DNA of 64,000 nt from Cryphonectria parasitica EP155 (GCF_011745365.1 NW_024468911.1:4086759-4150758); one strand, 5' to 3'. Shown: positions 35,801-48,439, numbered from the stretch's first letter. Translations and numbers: made by a program. Notes: a model not told the origin generated them from the letters alone.

Positions 35801-38800
35801 ATGTTGAATGGGCCGGTGACATTAAGTGCAGCACCGATCTTGCGCGTAGCCTCTTCAATACGCTCAATAGTGGTCTTCTCCAGATCCTGAGGTGGTAGAA
35901 TGAGAGTAGCATCTCCGGAGTGAACACCGGCGTTCTCAACGTGCTCGGAAATAAAGTGGCCGACAACTTCGCCGTCATGAGCAACAGCATCCATCTCGAT
36001 TTCCTTTGCATTTTCGATGTACTTGGTGATCACGACTGGGTGCTCAGGAGAGACATCCGCGGCCTGCTTCAGGTAGTTCTCGAGATCTGCCTCTGAATAC
36101 ACGGTATTCATGGCAGCTCCAGAGAGGACGTAAGACGGTCGAACAAGCACCGGGTAGGAAACACTGTTACAGAATTCCCTGGCCTTATCGAAGCTCGTCA
36201 ACTCCTTCCAGGTTGGCTGATCAACGCCAATCCGGTCGAGCATACGCGAGAACTTGTATCGGTTCTCGGCATTGTCGATCATCTCGGGCGAAGTTCCCAA
36301 GACCTTGACTCCAGAACGGTGCAGGCTGAGAGCGATGTTGTTCGGGGTCTGGCCACCCATCGCACCAAGAACACCCCTTGCGCCCTCTAATTGATAAATG
36401 TCAAGGACATTCTCCTGGCTGATGTTCTCGAAATACAATCTGTCGGCTTCGTCGTAATCGGTGGAGATGGTTTCTGGGTTGAACTGGATAGAAAAATGGG
36501 GGTGTTAGCCATGATGTTGGGTAGTAGGCGGTCCAAAAAAATAGCCACGTTCATCGAGAGGAGGGTCCATCGAGGAAGATCCATCAAGGGATTTGTTCGT
36601 CGAAGAGAGGTCCATCGAGGGAGTTGTTCATTGAGGAAGACCCATTGAGGAGAGTCCATCAAGCGGGTGTTCATTGAGGGGAGATCCATCCAGGGAGAGG
36701 CCCAGGAGATGTGCAGGAAGATGCAACCCTCTAGTGTGAGCTGGTTGAAGGGCATTGCTAGCTGCGCGCTTTTAGGGACGCAGCTGAGAGTCAATGGGAG
36801 AGCAGGTGCTGAAGTCCAAAGTAGTAATTTGACTGATGATGCTCGTCCAGAGGGAGGGTCGGAAGTTGTTGGCAGACTCTTGAGGCACTGGACGACAGGT
36901 AGGATTGCAGATTTGACGTGCTTAAGATCATCAAGAGTTGGGAGTTTTGTGAAGTTTGTCCAGTCCGAAGTTTTCAGGAATTGCTTGATGGTCAATTGAC
37001 TCGAAGCGTATATAAGAAGAAAATAGGTTCAAATCACAACCTACCCCAATCTCTCCTTTATCAGGGAAGAGGGGGAGGAAGTTGTCGGGCTTATCGGGCT
37101 TATCCTGGTACCTTATTTCTGGGGCGACAAGTTTCTCGTGTCCAAGATGTTTAAGAGTCGTAAGAGCAGCGAATATTGGAGCAATAGGTCCATCAGGGAA
37201 GGGTTGAGCACAGAGATCCGTAATCCAGAGAAGATCTATCCAGGTAGGGATCCCGTAGACATGTTGTATAGGAAGATGCGACTGTCCAGAGGGGTTGTCC
37301 GCAGGAATGGAAAGTCGGAAGAGAAAAGAAAAGAAAAGAAAAAGAAAAAGAAAAGAAAAGAAAAGAGACTGATAACTTACATTCACCATCACAGTCTTGA
37401 AACCATCCTGTCGAAGTGTGCGGATGGCGCGGACAGAGCACCAATCAAACTCAACAGATGAGCCGATTCTGTAGACTCCAGATCCCAAGACCATGATACC
37501 ATGATCGTCAAAGTCAACATCATGCTGCGTAGCATTGTATGTCATGTAGAGGTAGTTGGTCATTGCCGGGAACTCGGCTGCAACGGTGTCAATCTGCTTC
37601 ACGAAGGGCATGATGCCGGCCTCGTCTCGCAGTCGACGGACAGCCAATTCATTAGAGTCCCAGAACTTGGCCAGCTGGCGATCGGAGAAGCCAAGGCTCT
37701 TGGCCTCGAGCAGGAGACCAGGCTGCTTGGCAACGTCATCAGTGGTGTATCCTGTCATCCTCTTGCCGAAATCGCTCAGGCCCTTGAGCTTGTGCAAGAA
37801 CCACTTGTCAATGTTGGTCATCTCCCAGATCTTGTCGACTGTGTACCCGGCATGCATCGCGTTGGCGATTGCAAACAGACGCTGGTCAGATGGCGTCTGC
37901 AGCTCATCATCGATTGACATGAGAGCCTTGGTCTCGTTGAAACCGAGGTTCTGGAAATCGATAGAGCGGATCGCCTTTTGAATGGCCTCCTCAAACGTCC
38001 TGCCGATGCTCATGACCTCACCGACACTCTTCATGGAGGACCCAAGTTGTGTCGACACTCGCGTGAACTTCTTCAGATCCCAACGAGGCATCTTGACCAC
38101 AACATAATCAAGTGACGGCTCGAAACATGCGCAGGTGGACCTTGTCACCGAGTTTGTGATGTCCTTCAGAGGGATGCCCAGACCCAACTTGGCAGCAACG
38201 AATGCCAAGGGGTAGCCAGTCGCCTTAGAGGCGAGCGCTGAAGACCGCGACAGTCTCGCGTTGACCTCGATGATGCAGTACTCCCTGGAGAACGGGTTGA
38301 GTGCGTATTGAATGTTGCACTCTCCGACAACTCCAAGATGCCGGATCACGTTGACGGCAGTGGTCCGGAGCATGTTGTAGTCCTCGTCCGAGAGCGTCTG
38401 AGACGGAGCGACCACGATCGAATCTCCGGTGTGAATACCGAGGGGGTCGAAATTCTCCATGTTACAGACAGTGATACAGTTATCCTGGGCATCTCGAACG
38501 ACTTCGTACTCAATCTCCTTCCAGCCCTTCATACTGCGCTCGATCAGCACCTGGGGGCTGACAGCCAACGCCTTGTTGCAAAGGTCAAGCAATTCGGCAT
38601 CATTGTTGGCGAATCCACTGCCCAACCCTCCCAGCGCGTAAGCAGCTCGTACGATGACGGGGAAGCCAATATCCTTGACGACCCGCATGGCCTCTTCAAC
38701 ACTGCTTGCGGACGCCGACTTGGCGCACTTCTCACCAATGGACTCCATGCTTCGAGCGAAAAGCTCACGGTCCTCGGTGGTGATGATGGTGTCGATGGGT

Positions 38801-40547
38801 GTACCAAGCACCTTGACTCCGAGCTCCTCAAACTCGTCCTTGAGCTGGATGCCGACCTGCAGTGCAGTCTGTCCACCGAATGTGCAGTAAATGGCATCTG
38901 GTCGCTCATACATGATGACCTTGCGCACGAACTCTGCATTCACAGGCAGGAAGTAGACCTTGTCCGCCAGGCCCTTGGACGTTTGGATCGTTGCAATGTT
39001 GGGGTTGATGAGAACGGTGTAAATGCCTTCTTCCTTCAACGCCTTGATTGCTTGGCTGCCAGAGTAGTCGAACTCGCCAGCCTGTCCGATACTGAGACCA
39101 CCACTGCCAAGAATGAGGACCTTCTTTGGCCTCACACGAGGGTGCAGTCTCTCATTCTCTGCAGCGGTGCCGCCAGGGAAAGAGACAGGTTTGCTGAGAA
39201 GGCTGCTATCCGATGCGCAATTGACAATGGTCTGGATAAACACATCGAACAGGAACTCGGTGTCTCGGGGGCCAGGTGTGCTCTCGGGGTGAAACTGCAC
39301 GCTGAAGTAGGGCTTATTGACGTGCATGATACCCTCATTGCTTCCATCGTTGGCATTCACGAAAAGCTCTTGCCATTCGGTAGGCAGAGTCTTGCTGTCG
39401 ACGGCGAAACCATGGTTCTGGGACGTAATGTGGCACTTTCCGGTGACCAAGCTTGTGCAGGGAATGTTGTGACCTCTGTTGCCGTACTTCATCTTGATGG
39501 TCCCAGCTCCAGCAGCTCTGGCAAGCAGCTGGTGGCCCAAGCAGATGCCAAAAACTGGCGTGCGGTTTTTCGCCATGGCCGTGGAGATGTTCTTGACAGT
39601 TGTCTCCATGACGGCCGGATCACCAGGGCCATTCGATATGAAGAGACCGTCATATTCATCGCCAGCTTGTGCAACAATGTCATGGTCCCACGGGCATACA
39701 AGGACTTCGACGCCTCGCTTGAGAAAGCACCGGAGCTGGTTGTACTTCATACCGACGTCGAGGCAGAGGATACGAACTGTCCGACCGGATGGGTGTTTGA
39801 CAGCAGTGCCCTCGGGAGGGGTATAGAGCTTGGGCGTCTTGATGGACACTGAATAGCAAGTCAGCAGAGAGCCGAAAGTAGGGGTTCTTTCTTTCGAATT
39901 TACTCACCCTCTGCCACCAGGTTCTTCTCATTAGGGTTGACCCAATCGACAGTGTCGAAGTAGGGCTTCCATTCCTTCAAGCCCTGGGTCAGGCCATTGC
40001 CTGGGGCTGTTCCATTGACGCCGTTGGCCTGGCTATTGGCTGGTTGCTGCTTCTGCAACAGCATCCGGCCCAGCATGCTACCCTTTTGTCGGATGTGCTT
40101 TGTCAACGCCCGAGTGTCGACACCGTACATGGCGGGTATGCCCTGCTCTTTCAACCACGTTCCTAGAGAGGACGTCGCCAGGAAGTGCGAGTAGTCCTCC
40201 CCAGCGTACGAGGCCGTGACAAGACCGGCAATATGGATCTGGGAGGACTCAAAATGCGCGGGAAGGTCGCGCAAGAGTTCGTCCATGGTCTCTCGCGAGG
40301 GGACGCCATAGTTGCCGACTAGCGGGAAAGTGATGACGAGAATCTGGCCACGGTAGGAGGGGTCTGTAATGGACTCTGGGTAGCCCACCATACCAGTCTG
40401 GAAGACCAGCTCACCGGCGATGCTCTTGGGAGCGCCGAAGCTATAGCCCTGGAAAGCCAGGCCATCTTCCAGCTCCAGGCAGATGACATCTTCTTCCTTG
40501 GTCTCGTGACGACGAGCGGTAGCGGGAGAGAAAGCTTTGGAAGCCAT
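32805..40547 (-). CDS. URA2: URA2-type pyrimidine multienzyme: GATase/CPSase/inactive DHOase/ATCase
   Basis: Makes carbamoyl phosphate from glutamine, bicarbonate and ATP and transfers it to aspartate, the first two steps of UMP synthesis. Exons 40547-39908, 39848-37381, 36483-32923 and 32861-32805 join in frame to 2241 residues, normal for the family. Order: small CPSase and glutamine amidotransferase (GICLGHQ nucleophile Cys near residue 312); two ATP-grasp CPSase halves (from about 456 and again after about 1000); DHOase-like domain (about 1500-1770); linker; ATCase with STRTS (about 1990) and HPLPR (about 2200). In the DHOase-like part the metal-binding HxH region reads [13 protein letters not shown], so it lacks the histidines and should be inactive, as in yeast Ura2. 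The last exon encodes [18 protein letters not shown]. Introns are 59, 897 and 61 bp; the second is exceptional. Feedback control by UTP is known for the family, not shown here. Confidence 0.97.
36484..37380 (-). other. Exceptionally long URA2 intron (897 bp)
   Basis: The donor is AAT then GTAAGT at 37380 and the acceptor is CTATCCAG before 36483. Splicing gives [22 protein letters not shown], the expected uninterrupted CPSase sequence. Just inside the donor is a long pyrimidine tract of TTTTC units (37320-37365 on the plus strand as GAAAA). The exon frame stays open about 450 bp into the intron, and a second frame is open about 600 bp across the acceptor. Other introns in this window are 48-224 bp. 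Confidence 0.85.
36550..36700 (+). repeat. Degenerate 14-16 bp minisatellite (10 units) inside the URA2 intron
   Basis: Ten head-to-tail units of 14-16 bp, each beginning with a TCCATCGAGG-like or TTCATTGAGG-like core followed by a purine-rich end, fill 151 bp. Unit lengths in order are 16, 14, 16, 15, 16, 14, 14, 15, 15 and 16. Confidence 0.85.
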
Positions 40548-43500
40548 CGTGTGGAGGGGGGGGGGGGCCTTCTGCAAGACGCAACGGGAGCAGGTGCAGG
40601 ACTTGATGTCGAAGTCGTCTGCAAGCTCACTCGAGGGAGCTCGAGTATTTGAAGGGTCTTCAACAATTGGAACAATGTAGAAGAAAGTGTTTGTGTTTAA
40701 CGATGGATTATGATTGATTGGTCCACGACCTCGTCCCAGTTAGGAGACGATATTATAAAGAAGGACAAAGGTGGAATGCCTTCGATCTTGTATCCCCCGA
40801 GCTCTGTGAAGGGAAAAAGAGAGAGCAAAAAAGGCAATTGGTGAAAGGGGAAGAAAAAAAAAAAAGGTACAAATGGCTTGCTTGCGCACCCCACTAATGA
40901 CAACTTTTTTTTTTCTTCGGTCCGTTCTCCCCTCACTGTTGTCCCTCCCCAAGGGTTAACATCCCCTGTTCACTAGCTAGCGATAAGCCTCTTATCAGCT
41001 CTCTAGCGCGTCATCAGTGCTGCACACAACCCATGGCCTGGCCTTTCATTGGTAGGCGAGCTTCACTTAAGAGACCAAAATACTAGTGTCACGGCGCCTT
41101 GCTGGAAAGGCTTATGATTTTCGTGATTGTTGTGCGCCTCGCCAGCTGGCAGGCTGCTGCAGTGAGGTAGAGAACCCTCCATGAAAAAAATTCAAACTAC
41201 TGTTGAGAGTTCCTCAGAATTTCGAGAGGCAAGGGAGAATTCAGTGCAAGACCCCAGAGCCACCATAAAGTGCTTACATTCGGACTCGGCATGCATAGAA
41301 GAATCAATGAAGTTGGAGACATCAAAAGGGCCAGTGGGAACCCACTCTATGCGCAGGAATCCAAGAATTTTCGTAACAGCAAGCTCTGAAGCCCGCCAGC
41401 AAGAAATTATTTTCCTCCCCAAGCTTGTACCAAAGACCAACATAGGTTAGTTAATGGGTAGCAAACACGCATAGTTTGTGTATTGCAAACAAGACTTACG
41501 TCCCACCAATGCATGAAATTGATCGATTCCGAGCTAGCTCACATGATCCGGACGCGGACGCGGAGACTGCGACGGAGGTCGGAGCAACGCCGGCTCAGTT
41601 TTTGGAATTGACGGGGGTGTACATCTACTAGGCAGTCACTGATTAGAGCCAAACCTCCCGATAGGAGGATGATACCTGGGGGAGGGGATGGTGTGCGGGA
41701 ACGTCCATGATAGGACGGCGTCTTATATTGGGGTGAATGCTCTCGCATTGGACCATCCGTTGGGCCTATTCACCCAAGAGAGAGAGAGAGAGAGAGACGA
41801 ACCTCTCGATCAGTAAGCCCACGAAAGTAAGTACCTTAGTATATCCTGCCATGATGGCTGCTACGCAGTGACCTGTGGCCCTGGCCTGGAGCAATTCGGT
41901 TTGGACTAGTGGCACTCGACATTTCTTGGTGACCATACTATGGTACATCGAACCTTTTTTGGGACCGGTGGGTGTAGATCGTGTCTAATGTTTCGGTACC
42001 ATCGAGCCGCTCTCCTTGTCGAGCGCTGTGCTTCCACACTAGTGCAATACGTCCCCTTCACCGCCGTATTGCACATCTCGGATGCTGTGCGAATGTGTGA
42101 GGGTGAGGGTGAGGGTGTCACAGCAGACCTGCGTATGCGGTAAGCCCCTCATCGGTTCGCAATAAACGTTCCAAACCAGATCCTTGCTACTGTGACCCCT
42201 CCCCCGAGAGTATCGTCTCGCTATCCAGTGCGTTATCTTCCAACGAAACACCACCCCGCAGGGACGTGAGACTGAGGTCTGGTGATGGTGGTGCAAGTGC
42301 ACAACGACAGGCTGAAAGAGGTGCTCTATGTCTCGCTTTTGCTTTAGTTTTGGTCTCTTGACGGGAATTTTACTGATCCACTACCATGCGAAGCGCCCTG
42401 GGTCTCGGCGACGAGTGATTTGCTGCTGCATATGACGCATTCGATGCAGGTGCCAAAGTCGGTGTGTGGAGTCAGGGAGGATTATGCGCCACCGTACTGC
42501 CGTGCTATGTCAATTCCACAAGACCAAGTTGTGTGGTAGCATGCGGAGCATTGTGGCCGCCAGGATCGCCCCACAGACTGGGAGGAGTCTGATGAGAGTG
42601 GCCCCAAACTTCGGACTCCAGCCCTCACGCGCAGGTTCATGTGAGATGAGATGGGGGAGAACGCCTCCCAAGGTTTAGACCGCCTGTCCTTGACTGCGAT
42701 AAGAGCCACAATCGTCGACATCTGATTTGAAGATGTGCCTGAAGATCGGTAGTGGTGATGACAGGCGAGACCTGCGGGTGTGTGTGAACAGCATGAATGA
42801 TGTATCGAATTCTCATTCCCTTTGGTACTCCATCTCAAGATCGAAGCCCACCCTTCAGACCAACGCGAGGCGAGGTGGGGGGTGGGGAGAGGCGGTCGAC
42901 CACTGGCCATGGATACCGAGTCTGGTGAGGTCAACCGGGTCTGTGGCGTGCCAATCATTGAGGGTACTGCCAAACGTGCGGTCAAATAGGCGGGCCCATC
43001 CACACACCAATCTTGCAGGCTCTTGCAGGGCTTGTGCAGCAAGGTCGGCCCACCCGATCCCACCTGAAGTCATGCGGCGATCTGGGGAACATGCCCTGTT
43101 TTGGTGCAAGAGATAACGCCAGCTTTAATATCGACATGCATGCGGCTGCATCGACCTGAACCTAGACCGGTCAGTCCTGAAAACACAATAGGCGACCGCT
43201 GCTGCGCGCCCTCTGTCCAAGCACTAAAGTTCTTAGTACACATCACGGTAAGTACATTTTTAAGTATGACCCTGGTGATAAAAGTTTATGCACCGCTAAC
43301 CACCAGCTTTTCAGCCCTATCCCATCCTCGTTCTTCCTTTTTTGGAACCTGAATATAGGTATCGAGAAAGAAAAGAAGGAGACAATTTCTTTCCCCAGAG
43401 CAGATTTCAGTGTAAGCAAGCCTGGACTCTGTTGAGCCTCAATCTGAGATCACCTGCACGGACCGCGATTCTGAAATCGGACCTGCCCCAGTGAGTTACC

Positions 43501-43895
43501 CTGGTAATTACGGCGACAGGGGCTCCCTGGTCAACCTTACATCTTAGCTCAACTCATCAGCCCAAATCCGCGCACTACGTATTGCCATCACTCCTTCTTG
43601 TAAACATTCTTTTCTTTCTTTTTTTCGTTCCCTCTTCAGCCAGTTCTGTTCTAACGACGACGCTGTGCTACCCAGAGGCGGACCTTGGAGGAGGATCACC
43701 ATTATTATCTCGCATAGTTCCAATTACCAGGACTTTCAGAGGATACGACGATACGTTGCTCTTGTTTAGAGATCAACTCATCTCGACTGGATTAAACGTC
43801 CTTCTCCTACTCCTTTGTTGACTTAGTTCCACGACTGGCCTCATCCCTACACAAACGCTGATCATCGAGTGGTCTTCCATGGCGCTGTCAGACTC
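40548..43895. promoter_or_regulatory. 3.35-kb divergent intergenic region between URA2 and the YVC1-like gene
   Basis: Holds the promoters and leaders of two diverging genes. No other gene is recognisable. A G12 run (C12 in the URA2 mRNA sense) is at 40556-40567, eight bases upstream of the URA2 ATG. An (AG)n tract lies at 41777-41797, and GTGAGG repeats lie near 42100-42118. From about 43570 to 43878 the putative channel leader contains no ATG. Confidence 0.5.
40556..40567 (+). repeat. G12 homopolymer in the URA2 5' leader
   Basis: Twelve G on the plus strand, which is C12 in the URA2 transcript, eight bases upstream of the start codon at 40547. Confidence 0.9.
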
Positions 43896-43899
43896 ATGA
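43879..43899 (+). promoter_or_regulatory. Six-codon uORF overlapping the YVC1-like start
   Basis: ATG at 43879 opens a six-codon frame (MALSDS) ending in TGA at 43897-43899. That stop overlaps the first in-frame ATG of the channel (43896) as ATGA. It is the first ATG in about 300 bases of leader, so scanning ribosomes should meet it first. It could reduce channel translation or lead to reinitiation at 43896 or 43917. Confidence 0.6.
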
Positions 43900-46800
43900 C
43901 CAGAGTGGGCAACAAAATGCCTGCGCGGAGAATACTGTCGTTCTCCAACCTGCTCGACTCGCTGAGGAGCACCCGCCGCCCAGACGATGACGAAGATGAG
44001 CGCGAGCCCTACTCACGCATGAGGCATGCAACGGCAGATTTTACCGAAGCCGACGACGATGATGATTCCAACGACGGGCTTGGGCCCAACGAGGATCCGC
44101 CCAGGAGGCGTGACTCGGGCACTGTTCTTCCTCTGTTCTCCGAATCCCATCTCGACTCCTTACCGGTCTACAGCATAACGCATGCTATCCGAATTATTGT
44201 CCAGACCCGCACTGAGACAACATTGACATGGGATCAGCTGCGCTCTCCGCAGGTGTCTCAGTTTCTTGTCAAACCCATGCAGGTGCAGATCCGCCAGCAG
44301 CACTTTTCGAGAGCTACCATCTACGCCCTCATGGCCAACTGCCTACAGTTCTCCAAAGAGGGTCAGCTGAATCCAGGAAACGCCGGCGCCAGCAGCACGA
44401 GAGCCAAAGTCTGCGAGTTGTTGGCCATCAAGATATTAAAGGAGTACAGTACCCGAGAGCTCATCGACGCGCTCTCATACGACTTCTACCCACTACAAGG
44501 TCTGCCGGGCGTACAGACGCCTGTCACACCTCGGGAGGGAAAGGCAAAGCAGGCCGCGGCAAGGACGTCCACCCTCGAGGTTGCTATACGTGCCTCCGCC
44601 AAGCATTTTCTTGCGCATCCCCTTGTCGTGCAGCAGCTGGAGGCCATCTGGAACGGTGCCATCAGTTTCTATTCCTCGGCGGATAACCTGCATCGTCCTC
44701 ATGTTCGTGCCTCGCTACCAAGTTCCAATGGACACAGCCCCGTCCGCGGCCGCAACGGCAACGAGAGGACGCCTCTACTTCACTTTCAGAAGGGATACGA
44801 GCGGAACAGAGGGACTCCTACTCAGCCTGCACGGCGTACGGTCACCCTGTACGATCCACGCAACGCTTCCATGTTCAAACTGTCTCGGCTCCGAGTTCCA
44901 CGGTACAGACAGTTCTTCTCCACTTGCTCACTCGCCATCCTCATAGGCCTATTCCTGGCTGTTCTCATCGAGAGATCTCACAGCATCACCAGTCTGGAAT
45001 TGATCTTCTGGCTCTGGAGTGCCGGATTCATGCTGGATGAGCTAGTTGGCTTCACCGAGCAAGGCTTCTCGCTCTACATAATGTCTTTCTGGAACATCTT
45101 CGATCTGGGTATCCTCGTATTGCTGATCATCTACTACTGCATGCGGATATATACGGTATTCTTGGTGGGCTCGTCCACAGGCGTCGACGCTTACGACATC
45201 TTGGCCGCAAATGCTGTCCTCTTGCTGCCGCGAATCTTCTCTGTCCTTGATCACTACCCTTACTTTTCTCAGATCATCCTCGCAATGAAGATCATGAGTG
45301 TGGATCTGGCAGCAGTGTTTATCTTGATCTTCATCTCTTGCAGCGGATTCTTCGTCTTCTTTCTTGCCAACACCAAATCGGACGCTGCTGAGGTGGCGTT
45401 CAAGATCTTCCAGTTGTTGATGGGCTTTACGCCTGCCGCCTGGGACGTGTACGTGTTGCCTCTACCCATCTTACATGAAATATCGCATCCACGAATCGAA
45501 AAGCTGACATGTCCGTCTTTAGCTGGCCTGAGTACTCATGGCTCGACAAGGCACTGATGGTGTTGTTTCTTATCATTTGCCACTTTGTCGTCGTGTAAGT
45601 GTCGAATGAAGTGTGGCGCGTGCCAGCTAGGATACCTCCCAGAGCTGTTGGACGGGCTGGGGGGGGGGGGGGGGTTCAGAACAGTGTGCTGACGATATGA
45701 CACAGAACGGTCCTCATCACAGTCCTCACCAACTCGTTCATGTCCATTGCCTCGAATGCGAAGGAGGAACATCAGTGAGTGGGCTTCCGGGACGCAATGA
45801 TTAGGTTGATATTTCTTAGCTAAACATTATTTGCTTCAGATTTCTGTTTGCGATCAACACGATTGCTCTGGTCAAGGATCAGTCTTTGTTCTCGTATGTT
45901 GCTCCTGGCAACATATTCGCGTGGGTCTTGATGCCGCTTCGCTACTGCATGCCGCTACGCCATTTTGTCTGGCTCAATCGCACCATCATCAAAATCACAC
46001 ACTTCCCGCTGTTGCTTTTGATATTTCTATACGAGAAAAGGATTCTGGCCCCGTCCATGTATGAGCCAACGGATTTTGTGGACAACCCTAGCATGGGTCG
46101 ACCGAGAGCCGTATCGATCAATCCAGTAGGAAGACCGTCGCTGTTCTCACCTACGATCCGCATCCGGGAAGAGTCCGTGGCTGGCTTTCAACAAGACCGT
46201 GCACTCGAGGAGGTCTTCCGGCGCACGCCAGATTTCGCATCGTTACGGACGCAGAGAATGAACGAACGCAGGAAAACACAGAACGCCATTCGGAGCTGGA
46301 TGGACCACCACGATGCCATTCCAGAGTCCCCTAACCACCTCGCAACGTTGGACGGCCGAGCACAGCAGGATTGGGCACGAAAGCTCAGTTTGGGAAGAGA
46401 AGGGCCCCCGCGGAGGCGACACATCTCGGAAACCAGATCTGTTGCAAGTGATCCTGCAGACTTCGTCTCAATTAGCGGGTTTCCGGCAGCCAATGAGGGG
46501 GGGTATTTTGATAGTGTTGATCGCAGAGATCATGCAGAACAGACCATTTTGAAGGATCAAGATGCTGATGATGAGCTGGTCACGAACGATGAAGACGAGG
46601 ATGAAGCCACGGCTCCCAGTCGACATAGCCAGTCAAGATCTCGCGCGGATGACTTGGAAGACTACTTCAGGACGCCGATCGCAACTCGATTCAACGACAT
46701 CATGATACCGACCTCCCTCGATACCTCGCATCGGTCGCCAATGCGTCAGCAGCAGTCTCAACCACCGAAACGCGCAGGCTTACATAGCCGTACCCTTTCC

Positions 46801-47757
46801 ACGAATACAATCCTCTACAATCCACCGACCATATCCCGTCGACTCCTTGACAACGACAATGACGATGGAGAGACCTCGCCCGGGGCTGCGCAGGGCAGGA
46901 GCAGGCCTCGGATGATCAACACTCGGACGGCACCATTGGATAGTCCAGCGCAACGATCACCGCGGCGCACTTCTTTCCTTGAAAATCCTCGCCCTCGCCC
47001 CAACATACCGCCTCGAGAAGCCATGCATACGACAGGCAACATCCAGCGCCTCGGAAAGGGACTAACAATTGAACCTAACGGTCCACGGCGCGGCAAGGCC
47101 CGCCGCATGTCCTCGTCCGATCTGCTCGAGGTTCACTCCGACCTGGCCGGCATGGCGGACCATGATGCCTTTAATGGCGTGTCTTCCAGCTTCGTGACAC
47201 AGATGGCAATGGCAACTGGGATGATCACGCCAGGTGCACACCGGCCCAGTGAGAAGGCCCAACGGGAGCGTGACAACGATCGCGACCGGATGAGTCGTCT
47301 GGTGTTGGCACGGATGAAGACGCTCGAGGAAGGCTTCGCAGACGTCGTCAAGGAGATGCGAGGGTTTCAGAGATCCTCGGCCATGCCCTCCACGGCTCAC
47401 ACATCTGCTTCTGAAGGAACGGGATCCATAAGCTGGCATGGCGAAGGCGAGGAGAGGATACGACCACTCACGACCCTGAACATGGAAAGACCGGGCGGAG
47501 GCTCCCCTGGAAAAGCTTCCAAGACGAGTTCAACGACAAAAGCTAGCAGGTCACGACCTGTTAGCCGGCGAAGTGGCGATAAGTCAAATCGTAACAGTGT
47601 GATATTGCGGTCGCCTGTTGGTTCCCAGGGAGGTGGGTCGAAGGGCAAGGGGAAGCTGGTCGAGACAAGCGGAGAAGAGGACTATGACGGGTGGGACGAC
47701 GACAGGTCTGTAGGTTTTGAGCCGCCGAGCTTTGAGAGGAGAGGGAGTTCAGCCTAA
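43896..47757 (+). CDS. YVC1: YVC1-like TRP-type cation channel with long cytosolic tail
   Basis: Predicted calcium-permeable channel, vacuolar in yeast. Exons 43896-45448, 45523-45594, 45706-45774 and 45840-47757 join in frame to 1203 residues; introns are 74, 111 and 65 bp. The cytosolic N-terminus has acidic disorder, then a conserved helical region (THAIRIIVQTRTETTLTWDQLRSPQVSQFLVKPM). The membrane domain begins near residue 345 (FFSTCSLAILIGLFLAVLIE) and includes FWNIFDLGILVLLIIYY, a VDLAAVFILIFISCSGFFVFF helix and a pore-like region FQLLMGFTPAAWDVWPEYSW. The last helix continues across two introns (ICHFVVVTVLITVLTNSFM). About 560 disordered C-terminal residues contain one likely coiled coil (SRLVLARMKTLEEGFADVVKEM). 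ATG 43917 (MPARR, A at -3) is an alternative start and has the better context. Much longer than yeast Yvc1, as usual in moulds. Confidence 0.9.
45659..45674 (+). repeat. G16 homopolymer in intron 2 of the YVC1-like gene
   Basis: Uninterrupted run of 16 G inside the intron 45595-45705, about 30 bases from the acceptor. Confidence 0.9.
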
Positions 47758-48439
47758 AAGGCTGGATGATGCTGGGAGGTGATAATACCAGGCGAGGAAC
47801 AAGACAGCATGGCGGCAGGATTGAAGGCAACAGAAGGAGCAGGCTGGGCTGGTTGAGATGTCTGGGGCTAACACGAGTTTATATCGGCTGAATCTGGTCG
47901 CGGTTGCATGCCATATGCTACGTACAATATCTTACTGCTGCTCGAACAGTGGGCATCAAAGGAAATGGGAATAATTTTGAATGCAATTGTATTGCGTACT
48001 TCTGCCCCTCGTGCAAATTTGGACATCTACATGGCAGCACATTTGCGCCCAGACTTTGTCCTCCTAAGTATCTTTTATGTACATTGCCAATCCTGTGCAC
48101 CAAGGCAATCTTGATGACGCTGTACATATAGTCACAGTAGATCCGCTGAATAACAGTCGCGAAGAACTTCCCAGTGGAGACAGAGATGGCCCGGTAGCTC
48201 TCCCTAGGCCAGCCATGCGAACCGAACTTCGCCGTGTGTTTCTAAAAAGGGAATTGTTTCACTGCGTGTGGTCTCCCTCCTTCCTTGTGTATCTTCCCCT
48301 TCTCGTCTTGATACTGTGGTTGTCCTTATCAGGCGGTTCTCAACCCCCTTCCCCGCCACATCTTTCCATCTTCTTTTTATTCATGTATTTTTCTTTTCGT
48401 TGTATATTGTGCCACGCTGGTTCCGCTCGACCGTCATTC
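47758..48439. other. Intergenic between two convergent genes
   Basis: About 680 bp of 3' flank for the YVC1-like gene and the small gene that ends at 48440. Nothing else is recognised. Confidence 0.6.

Noticed and set aside
38308..39852. 514-codon open frame on the plus strand
   Set aside because: It lies antisense to the URA2 CPSase exon, which has strong family motifs; it is a shadow frame.
42095..42120. GTGAGGGTGAGGGTGAGGG as a telomere-like repeat or G-quadruplex
   Set aside because: The unit is not the TTAGGG type and there are only three G triplets in a row; too short to claim.
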